A stretch of 64,000 nucleotides of DNA, taken from Mytilus californianus. Lineage: Eukaryota > Mollusca > Bivalvia > Mytilida > Mytilidae. The notes beneath the pieces were generated by a model. It was given only the letters and a program-made list of their open reading frames with translations, did not search any database and had not been told where the DNA came from. The stretch lies in assembly GCF_021869535.1 (NCBI RefSeq), contig NW_026262668.1, positions 67,787,558 through 67,851,557 on the forward strand, given 5' to 3'. Shown here piece after piece: positions 46,401 through 54,062 of the stretch (position 1 is its first letter; every line of letters begins with the position of its first letter). Position numbers and translations under genes: made by a program.

Positions 46401-48232
46401 TAAGATGTTAATACTATAATCGATATAGGTATAGATCGTTAACGGTTGGCGCTGCCATTCAATGGTACTCTTTATGCATACAATCTTCTCCGCATTTTGG
46501 TTAAGGATTATGTCAGGGATGTGTATATGAGCGCCATAAGGAGTAAAACGGTGTAGACCGGTAAGCTTTTGGTATATTATTCCTACAATTCAATGAAAAA
46601 GATTTGCTATTTGTGGTCATTTTAGTTTACACGAAATGAATTTTTGGTAATTATCACGGTTATCTGTTCCCGTCATTATAGTCGTTTCTTGTGACAGTTA
46701 GATCATATAAGAATAAAAAGATGTGGTATGATTGCCAATGAGACAACTCTCCAACAGTGACCTAATGAAAGTAGTAAAAACTATAGTTCATCTGACGGCC
46801 TTCATTAATGATCAAAATCAATATCGCATAGAAATCTATAAAAAGCCCCAAAATGACAAATGTAAAACAAACTTAACCGCCTGATTTATGTACAAAATAA
46901 CAAACGAAAAACAAATGTAATATGAAGCAACAAGCGACAAAAGAGAGAAAAGATACAAAAGGGTTAGTCAAATTCATAAATCGAAAACACACTGACAATG
47001 CTATGACAAAAACGAAAACGAACAGAGGACAAGCAACAGTAAACAAAATACAACATTGAAAATATAAGACCGAGCAACACGAACACCAGCAAAAACTCAA
47101 TTATAGGCTCCTGGCTTAGGACACGCACATACAGGATTTAGTGGGGTTAATATGAACATAAGGAGATGTGGTATGATGGCCAATGAGACAACTATACACC
47201 CAAGTTCATATGAAATGGATTAAAGCAATTATAGACAACCGTACAACCTTCAACAATGAGAAAAACTCATACCGTATAGTCTGCTATAAAAGGACTTGAC
47301 ACGAAAAATATGAAAAAATTTAATTGAGAAAACTGAAGTTTGGCTAAACCTCCCCTAACCTGGGACATTGGTGTAAAAGCACAATATAAGAACAAGCTAT
47401 TACACTCAGATGAAAATGGCTGAACTCATCAGATCAATACAAAGCACAAAAACAACTAGCAAAAACACAAAAGACACAAAGAACAGATCTGAGAGTATTC
47501 GAAGTTACTGAAAGCTAGTTCAAAGCAAATAACAACTACTAAAAAAATCACGTATGTAAGATTGTTATACCAATAAATACACATCCAACTGCAAATGAAT
47601 TTAGTTTAAAGACGTCATTAACAGTCAGAAAAAAACAGGACCTTGTGAAATGCCAAAATATCTGTATTGACAGATTGAAGGACCGTGAATGTACATATGT
47701 GTACAACAATAATATTTTACTTAGGTTTTAATTCATTTGATAACAAAATCAACATTTGTATCGATAAAAAAACAATATTCAAAAATCTAAAAAAGTGTTA
47801 AACTGGTAACCTTTAGAATTAGTTTATTTAAAGAATCGATAGGTTAACCCGGATCGTATCTAAATTTGCGGGCTCGGTAAACAAGATCACAGTAAAATTA
47901 CCATACACTAGCTACATCTTTTTTCAGGACATTGCCCTTGTACTTTTAAACACGGATTTAACTGGACAGCATTAGGTTCATATTCAGAAAGACAAGACCT
48001 TCGAAGGAAGTTAATAGGGAAATTTGAAGAGACAGATAGAGAACTAAAAATGTCAAAGAAAACACTATCAGCATATGTGAGATCAAAGACATCAGCAAGA
48101 GATAATAGAACATTATCAGTGGTCATGGGAACTGTAGGTTCTATTGTCATAGGTTTAGTAGTAATTTTCATTATATTCTTAGATCTTTTTCCAAGTTATA
48201 AACCCACAAGGAATAGGATAAAATCTTTGTAA
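31432..48232 (+). CDS. four-exon gene: ShKT-domain, Ser/Thr-rich type I membrane protein (347 aa)
   Basis: Exons 31432-31492, 36390-36512, 45028-45582 and 47928-48232 join through three phase-1 introns into one frame ending TAA. Residues 1-20 are a signal peptide. Residues 26-60 form a ShKT domain with six cysteines at 26, 33, 44, 53, 57 and 60 (spacing 6-10-8-3-2). Residues 62-246 are a Ser/Thr-rich, probably O-glycosylated stalk with three 22-residue repeats (162-227). Then comes a CPC motif (249-251), a charged segment, a transmembrane helix at about 309-332 and a short basic tail. From memory, bivalve membrane proteins often carry this LKMSKKTLSAYVR..SARDNR-type juxtamembrane block. ShKT domains occur in cnidarian toxins but also in many harmless extracellular proteins; a cell-surface binding role is more likely here. 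Ligand and function are unknown. Additional exons in the long introns are possible. Confidence 0.7.
31835..31890 (+). repeat. dispersed repeat E fragment
   Basis: 'cgtactgacttctgaggtgatgatgccctcggggac' matches the blocks at 35165-35250 and 53145-53230 (gactactg..ctggtgataccct..gga), a short bivalve repeat of unknown class. Confidence 0.5.
32560..33045 (-). repeat. dispersed repeat A with 3' extension, reverse copy
   Basis: On the minus strand, family A blocks (gcctgatttatg, ctgaattacaggctcctgact, cccctaatct) are followed by an extension carrying 'acttgaa'-type and GAACTAGCTTTCAGTAACT sequence. The same A-plus-extension order occurs at 47158-47690 on the plus strand, so the extension belongs to the longer element. 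Confidence 0.65.
33056..33262 (-). pseudogene. reverse transcriptase fragment (YLDD box), Penelope-like or unclassified
   Basis: Minus-strand reading contains FCYLDDVLSLNSSKCGDYM followed by DRIYPIKF. This matches the catalytic-box region of a reverse transcriptase family that I recall as very abundant in bivalves, and that is also represented at 51232-51692. Only about 65 residues remain. The element class (Penelope-like versus another) is not settled by this fragment. Confidence 0.6.
33455..34659 (-). repeat. hairpin-ended repeat B, copy 2 (reverse), with ~165-bp internal tandem units
   Basis: It begins TTTTTAGCTCACCTGGCCC with a hairpin (cctggccc..gggccaagtg) and ends GGCTCTTGAGAGCCTCTAGT, the complement of the left terminus of copies 1 and 3. 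Between them, six units of ~165 bp start at 'gaaccactgaatggaatg' (33557, 33723, 33888, 34053, 34219, about 34404). A G-rich run sits at 34327-34340. Both termini are present, so this is a structurally complete copy in intron 1 of the ShKT gene. Confidence 0.8.
34798..34996. mobile_element. MITE with TA target duplication (Tc1/mariner-like)
   Basis: The termini CTGTGCATTCAT and ATGAATGCACAG are perfect inverted repeats, flanked on both sides by TA. Further inside, 'ggtaccaattttcgtgga' and 'taccacgaaat' have inverted counterparts, so most of the 199-bp element is a foldback. There is no coding sequence. TA duplication plus this size is the usual pattern of Tc1/mariner-derived MITEs. A decayed relative is visible near 48290-48350. 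Confidence 0.75.
35165..35335 (+). repeat. dispersed repeats E and D in tandem
   Basis: 35165-35250 carries 'ctgactactgaattggtgataccctc' and 'atcgacccagtgctag' (family E). 35265-35335 carries 'aaagcgcttttctggattta' and 'ggaacgctcaa' (family D). Their adjacency suggests they belong to one longer bivalve element. Confidence 0.55.
35730..36020 (-). repeat. dispersed repeat C, reverse copy, plus second fragment
   Basis: 35730-35825 is a reverse, diverged copy of 41690-41775 (CGTCTTCATGAGACTCATCA; TTACGAAGTTGAAAAG). 35960-36010 contains a reversed match to the block at 59650-59705 (gggttgttgtctctttgacacattcccc). A 118-codon open frame crosses both and is therefore repeat-derived. Confidence 0.6.
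36227..36265. repeat. poly(C)/poly(A) simple repeat
   Basis: A run of about 16 C is followed by A-rich sequence (aaaaaaaaaagaagaaagaaa), immediately upstream of exon 2. Confidence 0.8.
36390..36512 (+). CDS. ShKT gene exon 2 (ShKT domain)
   Basis: Acceptor CATTTTTAG and donor CCAG|GTAATA frame a 123-base phase 1-1 exon that carries the whole six-cysteine domain, from CEDIYKDC to YCGVC. One domain per symmetric exon is the common genomic arrangement for ShKT modules. Confidence 0.75.
36795..36930 (+). repeat. tandem duplication, ~75-bp period, two copies
   Basis: The core AAAAAATTTTAAGCCTCGTG through 'cggcctatggaat' appears at about 36798 and again at about 36873. Within the first copy, AAGCCTCGT and ACGAGGCTT are inverted. 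It lies just downstream of a good acceptor-like TTTCAG (36756-36761); see the finding on a possible alternative last exon. Confidence 0.7.
37191..37322 (+). repeat. 66-bp direct tandem duplication
   Basis: Two nearly identical 66-base units (start TTTTATGTAACTGGTATTAT and again at 37257), containing 'cacgatattaagatattaag'. This is a recent local duplication. Confidence 0.8.
37609..37645 (-). repeat. dispersed repeat A, short reverse remnant
   Basis: CTGTCTCATTGGATTATCAT is the reverse complement of the family A start. Only about 35 bases remain. Confidence 0.55.
37744..40262. mobile_element. non-autonomous DNA-transposon-like element dense in GTTCA/TGAAC and AACAC/GTGTT motifs
   Basis: A perfect 10-bp inverted pair, CACTGTAAAT at 37744-37753 and ATTTACAGTG at 40253-40262, bounds 2519 bp. 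Subterminal regions (37755-38130 on the left; 39710-39780 and 40090-40230 on the right) are packed with GTTCA/TGAAC and AACAC/GTGTT words in both orientations. An internal block at 39043-39311 holds three 88-89-bp tandem units, also present once in the left cluster (about 37820-37935). The middle is AT-rich and non-coding. Short termini with repeated subterminal words are what a transposase-bound DNA element would show. No target duplication was found, so class and exact ends are inference. Confidence 0.5.
39043..39311 (+). repeat. 88-89-bp tandem repeat, three copies
   Basis: Units start at 39043, 39131 and 39220 with TTCATCAATTGAATGTGTGG-type sequence and end 'cttaacacttagt'. They are nearly identical to each other and to 37840-37930 in the left flank of the same element, indicating internal expansion. 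Confidence 0.85.
40432..40692 (-). mobile_element. tRNA-derived SINE with 10-bp target-site duplication
   Basis: Perfect TCGCCACGTA copies at 40422-40431 and 40693-40702 flank the insert. On the minus strand, the head is tRNA-like with an A box (TGGCCGAGTGG, near 40671-40682) and a B box (GTTCGAATCCC, near 40609-40620), spaced as in a class II (Leu/Ser-type) tRNA. The body contains CCGAAGGTCGGTGGTTCTCT and a 'gaaagtggcgttaaacaac' block, and the element ends in a short ATCA-type tail. I recall this body as a widespread bivalve SINE family, but I do not assign the name. Open frames crossing it are artefacts. Confidence 0.88.
41159..41235 (+). repeat. dispersed repeat A, central fragment
   Basis: CCGTACGGCCTTCAACAATG followed by 'cctataccgtatagtc' and 'ccccaacatgacaaat' are internal family A blocks without either end. 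Confidence 0.65.
41460..41560. repeat. outlying diverged unit of the 72-bp satellite
   Basis: 'ccctcccaaacacaaaaggaaagacc' and 'gaatcctgcaaaacaatatta' match one satellite unit. It is separated from the main array by the repeat C segment, so that repeat probably inserted into the array edge. Confidence 0.55.
41640..41825 (+). repeat. dispersed repeat C, plus copy
   Basis: The blocks 'gcaaaacctttcggaatcctgg', 'gctcttcaacttcgttc', 'gagcgtcactgatgagtctt' and 'gtagacgaaacacgcg' are in order. I recognise this as a very common mussel repeat. Other copies lie at 35730 (-), 44375 (-), 48690 (+) and 51735 (+, 5' part). Confidence 0.75.
41826..43350. repeat. 72-bp satellite array, about 21 copies
   Basis: Units such as AAGCACCATGTAACGCCCTC ... 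'cactcgaaccctgcagaacaattt' repeat head to tail, with lengths of about 69-73 and mostly 72 bases. Variant sub-types alternate (ccctccttagcac; gccatcaatgcac; ccctccattagcac), suggesting a higher-order pattern of several units. Because 72 is divisible by three, long open frames of up to ~160 codons appear on the minus strand; they only echo the repeat (GVTWCLNCSAGFEYGHF). The array lies in the last-but-one intron of the ShKT gene. Confidence 0.9.
44375..44425 (-). repeat. dispersed repeat C, short reverse fragment
   Basis: CGTTTCGTCTACCTAAGACT followed by 'catcaggggtgct' is the reverse of the 'gatgagtcttttgtagacgaaac' block. Confidence 0.6.
45028..45582 (+). CDS. ShKT gene exon 3 (Ser/Thr-rich stalk with 22-residue repeats)
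   Basis: Acceptor TATACAG (an alternative TTGCAG six bases later stays in frame) and donor CATG|GTATGT enclose 555 bases, phase 1-1. The product is rich in Ser and Thr. Three near-identical 66-bp units at 45327-45392, 45393-45458 and 45459-45524 encode TSSLS-x-RLNTSQSRTTDQ plus TDIS, differing mainly at one residue (D, N or G). A fourth, decayed unit follows. Minus-strand open frames here are shadows of the repeat. Confidence 0.7.
46706..47150 (+). repeat. dispersed repeat A interrupted by repeat G
   Basis: The family A start (GGTATGATTGCCAATGAGAC) runs to about 46939. A family G segment fills 46940-47099 (agatacaaaagggttagtca; gaccgagcaacacgaacacc). Family A then resumes at TTATAGGCTCCTGGCTTAGG. 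Either G inserted into A or the two were joined by template switching. Confidence 0.7.
47158..47690 (+). repeat. dispersed repeat A with 3' extension
   Basis: It begins GGAGATGTGGTATGATGGCC and runs through 'cccctaacctgggacattggtg', then a ~280-base extension (aacaactagc; AGTTACTGAAAGCTAGTTC) that matches 32560-32855 in reverse. It lies in the last intron of the ShKT gene. Confidence 0.7.
47928..48232 (+). CDS. ShKT gene exon 4 (juxtamembrane, transmembrane helix, tail)
   Basis: After acceptor TTTTTTCAG, the exon encodes GHCPCTFKHGFNW, a charged segment, LSVVMGTVGSIVIGLVVIF as the membrane helix and a basic tail ending RIKSL before TAA. A minus-strand open frame across it has no support. A possible poly(A) signal AATAAA is at 48673, but repeat sequence intervenes, so the 3' end is uncertain. 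Confidence 0.7.
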
Positions 48233-48279
48233 ATAATAATCCATATTGTATTTAGATCCTAACTACTGACAATGTATTT

Positions 48280-48465
48280 CTTATACTGTGGATTTATTAT
48301 TATTCGTGGGGTACCGACTTTGGAGACTAGTGGGTAAAGGTGAACCACGAACTTAAATGTTCAAAACCATTCAAACAGGAAAACCAACGGTCTAATCTAT
48401 ATAAAAAACGAGAAACGAGAAACACTTAAGAACCACATCAACAAACGACAACCACTAATGTCCAT
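48280..48465 (+). repeat. decayed MITE relative and repeat A fragment
   Basis: 48287-48350 (ACTGTGGATTTATTATTATT, 'cgtggggtaccga', 'gaaccacgaa') resembles the 34798-34996 MITE. 48360-48465 (aaccattcaaacaggaaaac; aacaaacgacaaccacta) is an inner fragment of family A. Confidence 0.45.
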
Positions 48466-48689
48466 TTCGTCACGTGATAGATTCATGCCCTTATTTGGTT
48501 TGGGATTCGTATCGTTGTTGTAAATGTATATACTTAAAGCAAACCAGTAAATGTTGTAAATATATTATAGTTAGCACTTTACATGGTCTATTCTATTCGC
48601 TTCCTAAAAATACTGCTGACAAACAACCACAATACAAAATTAACCTATTTGCAATTGCCTTAGCCTTAGAACAATAAATAGTCTTGCTC

Positions 48690-48805
48690 TTCAACTCGTA
48701 CTTTATTTTATTTTTAACTTTTTTTATTCGAGCGTCACATATGAGTCTTTTATAGACGAAACGCATACAACATCATAAGATTGGTATTTTTGATGAGATT
48801 TTAAG
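48690..48805 (+). repeat. dispersed repeat C, plus copy
   Basis: 'gctcttcaactcgtac', TTCGAGCGTCACATATGAGT and 'tatagacgaaacgcat' follow the repeat C order. Confidence 0.7.
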
Positions 48806-48829
48806 CCACATTCAGAAAAAAAATCCAAC

Positions 48830-49360
48830 TGGAGGCATCTGCTGCAAAAAAAGATTTAAGGCGTAGGTGCAATAAGGCCCTTATTTGGTGCAAATGTTAG
48901 TGTAAATTGAAAAGTTACCATATATATATTCTTAATTTGTCATAACTACACTAAGGTACAAGGTTTTCAATAGAAAATAAAACACAAATTCACATTTAAC
49001 GAGTTACCATGACAACAAACCATGACGAAATTTATATATTTTGTTAAATGTCTTGATTTTCCTTGTTTCACAACAACTTTTTAGTATAAATCAGATAGGA
49101 AAAGTGTGCGCTCACTCAAGAAACAACTTTATATTTTGTTAGATTATGTCATTAGTTATAATAAAGCTTTAAATTATTTTGTTCTTTCTTGGCTGTGCAC
49201 TATGTTTCCGCAATGGAAATAACCATAGAAAACTGCATTAATTCAGCATTTTTCTACGTTTTCTTGAGAACGAACAATATTATGATGTAAACTTTATTTT
49301 CTTGGGCCAAAACCGGGCCTTAATGCCCCTACTCCTTTGGTGTCATTCACTACTATTCAG
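48830..49360. other. spacer, possible dispersed repeat with GGCCCTTATTTGG motifs
   Basis: 'ggcccttatttggtgc' at 48887 and 'ccgggccttaatgcccctac' at 49315 resemble 63215-63235 (gggccttatttggccct), suggesting a further repeat family. No gene was seen. Confidence 0.35.
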
Positions 49361-49361
49361 A

Positions 49362-49766
49362 CATACAAACGACCATTGTGATCACAATGACAGCAGGTGT
49401 TCTTGACTTGATTGTGAAAATACAGAGGATATATAAAACAACATCATATATAACTGGGAAAGTAAAAATAGGCGTTCACACAATGTTAAAAAGTAAAACA
49501 GGCATACAGACGATGCTAAAAGGTAAAACAGGCACACGAACGATGTTGAAAAGTAAAACAGGCATACAAACGATGCTGAAAAGTAAGCCAGGTATACAAA
49601 CGATGCTAAAAAGTAAACCGGGCATACAAACGATGCTGAAAAATAAACTAGGCATACAAACGATACTGAAAAGTAAAACCAGACACACAAACGATGCTGA
49701 AAAGTAAAACAGGCATACAAACGGCCAATGTGATCACAATGGTAGCAGGTGTTCTTGACTTACTAC
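49362..49766 (+). repeat. 30-bp minisatellite flanked by ~50-bp direct repeats
   Basis: About eight to nine units of 30 bases (GTAAAACAGGCATACAAACG plus ATGCTGAAAA) fill about 49470-49715. Near-identical ~50-base blocks (catacaaacgaccattgtga ... 'caggtgttcttgactt') lie at 49362-49413 and 49716-49766. Since 30 is divisible by three, a 109-codon open frame arises, but there is no evidence that it is a gene. Confidence 0.85.
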
Positions 49767-51230
49767 TTTTAAGTTACAGTTATCATACTTGATTATAGAA
49801 CACTTATCATAAAGGTAAAAGCTGAAGGATGTGTATGGTTGTAAGTCTTACAATACGAATCCTTAAGTTACTGTGAATAGTGAGGCATGCTTAGATTAAG
49901 GCAAACAGGTTTGACGTTGTTCAAATCTCATAAATCGATTAAGAAGAAAAAACAACGTAACACACAAAAATTTAGCAAATCGCATGAGCTCCAAAAGAGG
50001 AGACCAGGTGTGTCGACAGGGTAAGCGTTTAATGCAATGCATACATCACCCGCCATGCGAATTCACACAGAATCAAATTATCACAATCGGGAATGGGACA
50101 TTATCGGTAAAATTACAGATTAGACGACTATTATGGTATCTGAAGTTCTAAGACTGCGAAAACATGTCGCTAGTGAGTTGAGTCACAGAAATGTCGTATA
50201 GGTCGACCATTCGCGATGCCGACCCTAACCGTATCCAGTGTAGATTTCAGTCGTTCTTCCTCAATTATGTTGGCGCAGTTTTTTTTTTATAAGGAGCAAA
50301 CCCCTGATAATAAAGTCTGTATAGTGTGAGACGGCGTGCATAAATCTGAGTCCACAAACGTAACGTCTTCAAATAACTGAAATCATTTACGACGTCGGCA
50401 TTTTCCCCCAGAAAACGTAAGCGTAACAAAATCACTGGACACTTAGTTTATTACATTACTTTAAACATAAACGTTCATTATAATCCTCTTTTTTTTACAA
50501 CGAAGTGCAGCAAATGCACATTCTGGAAACATAAATAAATATATGCTAAGAGCAGTGTAATGGAAATGATTAGCGATTATGTCTGGGACAATGTTCAGAA
50601 AATCGCGTTAAAACGTCATTTCTTTTTATTGTAACATGATAGTTGGACATTAAAAAGGTTCAGGTGTTCAGCCTGGGCTATCGAATCATTCATATTTTGC
50701 AGATTTTTTTAAACCTCTTGATATGCACATTTGGAATATCAAGTTATTTTGTAATAAAAAAAAATAGCAATTACATTTTTTTCTTGACGATTCTTCCATT
50801 TGCGAATATTAATCCTTCCAAATTCTACTTCTTACACATAGCGAACTACGTTCCAAACTCATTCACCATGGCCGTTTTTGATTTTTTGGGGGGTAAATTT
50901 GGTATAACGTCATTGTCCGAATCCGAAAAATTCTATTATACGAAAATTCGGGTAAATATGTTGAATTTGTATAAATTTTAGGTCATAAAATCTATTTTAT
51001 GCTTATTTAATGTTACAAGTTACACATATTTTTGCCATTTTCTCTAAGTTCGTTTAATACTTTATATTTTGAATTTTGATAACCTTACTAATAATGTGGA
51101 TTTTAATGGCTAGTATTTATTATTTTATCATTCAAAAACCCTTCCTGTTTAAAAGATATTTTTAACAAGGTGGCATAAAACATCTTTTAAAAGCGCATTT
51201 TACAGTTGCCGTCAACTTTGTGCATACACT
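49767..51230. other. no recognisable gene
   Basis: A 112-codon open frame at 50643-50981 (+) starts with TTG and has a partly protein-like end, but it has no family match, splice context or ATG. Otherwise nothing was seen. Confidence 0.4.
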
Positions 51231-51231
51231 G

Positions 51232-51692
51232 CTAGCATGCACGTGCGTAATGTATCAACTGGTATATGTAAACGCCATATGATGAAACCGAGGGTTTGTT
51301 ATTGCCGAGAAATGGGAACTTCATAATTGAAAAGTTGAAATAATCGCGCTCGTCATAGATTTTAATTTGAAGTCGTCCATCTGTGTCAACACCGAGGAAA
51401 CTATACGGAACAGCCCTTTTAGTTCCGATAGTATACTTACTCTTAAGTTTACTGTGATAAATAAGATACAAGCACTCACTGAAATGTGAATTATTGAGTG
51501 ACAGGAAATAATCAATATATATGAAAGAGAATTTAAAGAACTTTGCAGGATGATTTTTTTTTTTGTCTTTGAGAAGGTTTTGCATGCATTCTGCTTCATA
51601 TGAGTAAAGCAAAAGTCGGCCAGTAGGGTGCTCAATAAGTACCCATTGGAATACCGACCAATTGGACAATCCACAAATATCAAATAAAACAT
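51232..51692 (-). pseudogene. reverse transcriptase remnant with a lost catalytic Asp (YIDY)
   Basis: On the minus strand, two overlapping frames carry parts of one reverse transcriptase: RLLLYSYEAECMQNLLKDK, then a catalytic box reading FIYIDYFLSLNNSHF where YIDD is expected, then RLQIKIYDERDYFNFSIMKF and YGVYIYQLIHYARAC. The upstream part (VFQWVLIEHPTG) is a decayed form of the GxPMG-type region. It is the same family as 33056-33262. It resembles Penelope-like or related bivalve reverse transcriptases; class unresolved. It is inactive. Confidence 0.7.
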
Positions 51693-51734
51693 GCGAAAGG
51701 AAAACTTTTACTGAAAAACAAATTATTAAAGAAT

Positions 51735-51850
51735 TGTTCGAAATATAAAGAATATTCTATCCAATGATTGGATTACTTAAGCTGTATTCGGCAAAACCTT
51801 TCGGAATGTTTGGCCCTCAATGCTCAACAGCTTCGTACTACATTTAGGAA
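51735..51850 (+). repeat. dispersed repeat C, 5' part
   Basis: 'gcaaaacctttcggaatgtt', 'gccctcaatgctcaacagc' and 'ttcgtactacattt' match the start of the 41640-41825 copy. Confidence 0.6.
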
Positions 51851-51888
51851 CTTGGGGAATCAAAGAATTAAAAGTGCAAGAAATATAA

Positions 51889-52999
51889 AACTAGAGGCTT
51901 TAAAGAGCCTGTGTCGCTCATCTAGGTCTATGTGCATAATCAACAGTGGACTCTTTCCAACATTGTAGACAAGAATAGAATTCATGGCAAAAATTTCTTT
52001 TTTGTTGATCTTGTAAATTAAATGCTGATCATTTTTTTCTATTTAGTTTCTCTCTATCTTCTTTAGTTTTTGCTCAAAACACAAAAGAGGGTAAACAAAT
52101 CCTCATTTAAGAGCAATCACTCCTATGAAGAGTGACAGTCTACTAACTATATCGGCAAATTTTGTCTTGTTTGTTGATCTTGCCTTGCTGATCATTTTTG
52201 TTATTTAAAGTTTCTATTTATTTATTACAATTTTTATCATATAAGCCAAAACGAAAAAAACTGGTAAAAATCGTCATTAAAGGGCAACATCTCCAATAAG
52301 GAGTCGTCGGAAAATTTCCTCTATTGTCTTAAATGTAGACTTTGTCTTGCTGATCAATTTTGCTTATTTAAGTTTCTATATCTATTATAATATAAAGATA
52401 TAAGGCAATAAACGCAAAAGATTGGTAAAAATTGTCATCAAAGGGCAATAACTCTAATTAGGAGTCGACTGACGATTTCCACCATCATACTTATTTGTAG
52501 ATCTTGTCTTGCTGATCATTTTTGCAACTAAAAGTTTCTCTCTATCTATTATAGTTTTCAAGATAAAAGGCAAAAACTTAAAAAAAAATGGTAAAATTTG
52601 TCATTTGAGGGCAACAACTATAAGAAGTCGCCTGACAGTTTTGAAATCAATGAACAATTGATAGATCGAGCTCAACATTCTGAACATTTTTGCCCATGTC
52701 AGATTTCTCTATTTATAACAATTTTCAAAATAATAGACAAAACTTGCATTTTACCCCTATGTTCTATTTTTAGCCATGTCGGCCATCTTAGTTGGCGGGT
52801 GGGGTCATCGGGCACATTTTAAAAACTAGATACCTAAATGATGATTGTGGCCAAGTTTGGTTAAATTTGGTCCAGTAGTTTCAGAGGTGAAGAAATTTTT
52901 GTAAAAGTTAACGGACGACGACCATGACAACGACGACGGACGACTGACGCCAAGTGATGAGAAACGCTCACTTGGCCCTGTGGGCCAGGTGAGCTAAAA
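51889..52999 (+). repeat. hairpin-ended repeat B, copy 3, with ~170-bp internal units
   Basis: The left end CTAGAGGCTTTAAAGAGCCT plus GTGTCGCTCATCT and the right end CACTTGGCCCTGTGGGCCAG plus GTGAGCTAAAAA are both present. Inside, a block with 'cttgctgatcatttttg' and 'tttctctctatctatt' recurs about four times (near 52020, 52190, 52350, 52510). The stretch before the right hairpin (cgacgacggacgactgacgccaagtgatgag) matches copy 2. Confidence 0.8.
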
Positions 53000-53144
53000 A
53001 AAATTTAGATATCTAACATTGTGCCAAATGCAGCTAAGGCAATCTATGCCTGGAGTACACAAACCTTAGTAATTCGAATATTTCAACAATTTATGACAAT
53101 AAATTCCCAGAAAATGAACAAATCCTTGATATTTCATGTCAACA

Positions 53145-53230
53145 CTGAATTACTGACTACTGGGCTGGTGATACCCTTGGGGACGAAACATCAACCAGCA
53201 GTTACATCGACACAGTGGCTTTAATAACTC
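53145..53230 (+). repeat. dispersed repeat E, best copy
   Basis: Contains 'tgactactgggctggtgatac', 'ggggacgaaacatcaaccag' and 'catcgacacagtgg'. Confidence 0.6.
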
Positions 53231-53639
53231 ACCAGGTTTTAATTTGGTACGTCAGACGTGCATCAAGTTTACACAAGACTCAATTAAGAAGTTTCTGTTT
53301 TGACAAACTGGTTGTTCCAAAATATTTTTACCAAAACATGGTAAGTTACCTTTCTTAATATCAGAGACATATACTACAATACAAATTGTATTATATGTCT
53401 CTGTTAATATAAATCAATTAGACATATCAATTTATTTCTAAAAAAAAAAAATAATTTGACCTATAGATTAAAACTAATTGAGTTATGAAAATACCCTCAT
53501 TTAGAGAATGACAGAAAAGCTGTAACTCCTTGTAATTAATCTGTAATTCACCATAAAACATTTTATTAACAAGAAATGATTCTAACAGGATGCTGTTACG
53601 AAGTCTTCCAAACAAATCCCCATAATTATAAACCCCTAA

Positions 53640-54062
53640 GGACTCTCTCTATTGAATTTTTTTTAAGTCAAGGTCATTATTGACCATAAACCTTATGACC
53701 TTTCAGTAGGCTTAACGGTTTTGGAAAATTGCTGTGGACAAGTTCATCTATAAAAGCGGCGGAAGAAGAAGAACAATAAGTCTCCAAACTTTGTTTGGGA
53801 AACTTAACTAAGTGAGCTCAAAGTCTACAGACGTAACAAAACAAGCTTTTAGTTTTTGGAATGACAGATATTGGACAATTTACATCTTGACATATTGCAT
53901 AGACACCTATCTTTTGTTGAGGACTGTGTTGTCTTTTGGTTATTTTTGGCGTTGGGTAGCTGCTTCATTGATGTATACCTCACATATCATTACAGTAGCA
54001 CTGCATCACCAGCAACTGAGTGGCAGGGGCATAAAAATGAAACACATTAACATGGATATATG
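53640..54062. repeat. dispersed-repeat-derived stretch
   Basis: 'ggcgttgggtagctgcttcattgatgtatacctc' is a block I recognise from mussel repeats. The open frame of 83 codons across 53812-54063, which begins with GTG right after a stop, is therefore not called a gene. Confidence 0.45.

Noticed and set aside
49378-49720. Open frames on both strands over the 30-bp minisatellite
   Set aside because: Period divisible by three makes all frames repeat; no independent coding evidence.
50643-50981. 112-codon open frame (+)
   Set aside because: Starts with TTG, very hydrophobic at the start, no family match or splice sites; treated as chance in AT-rich DNA.
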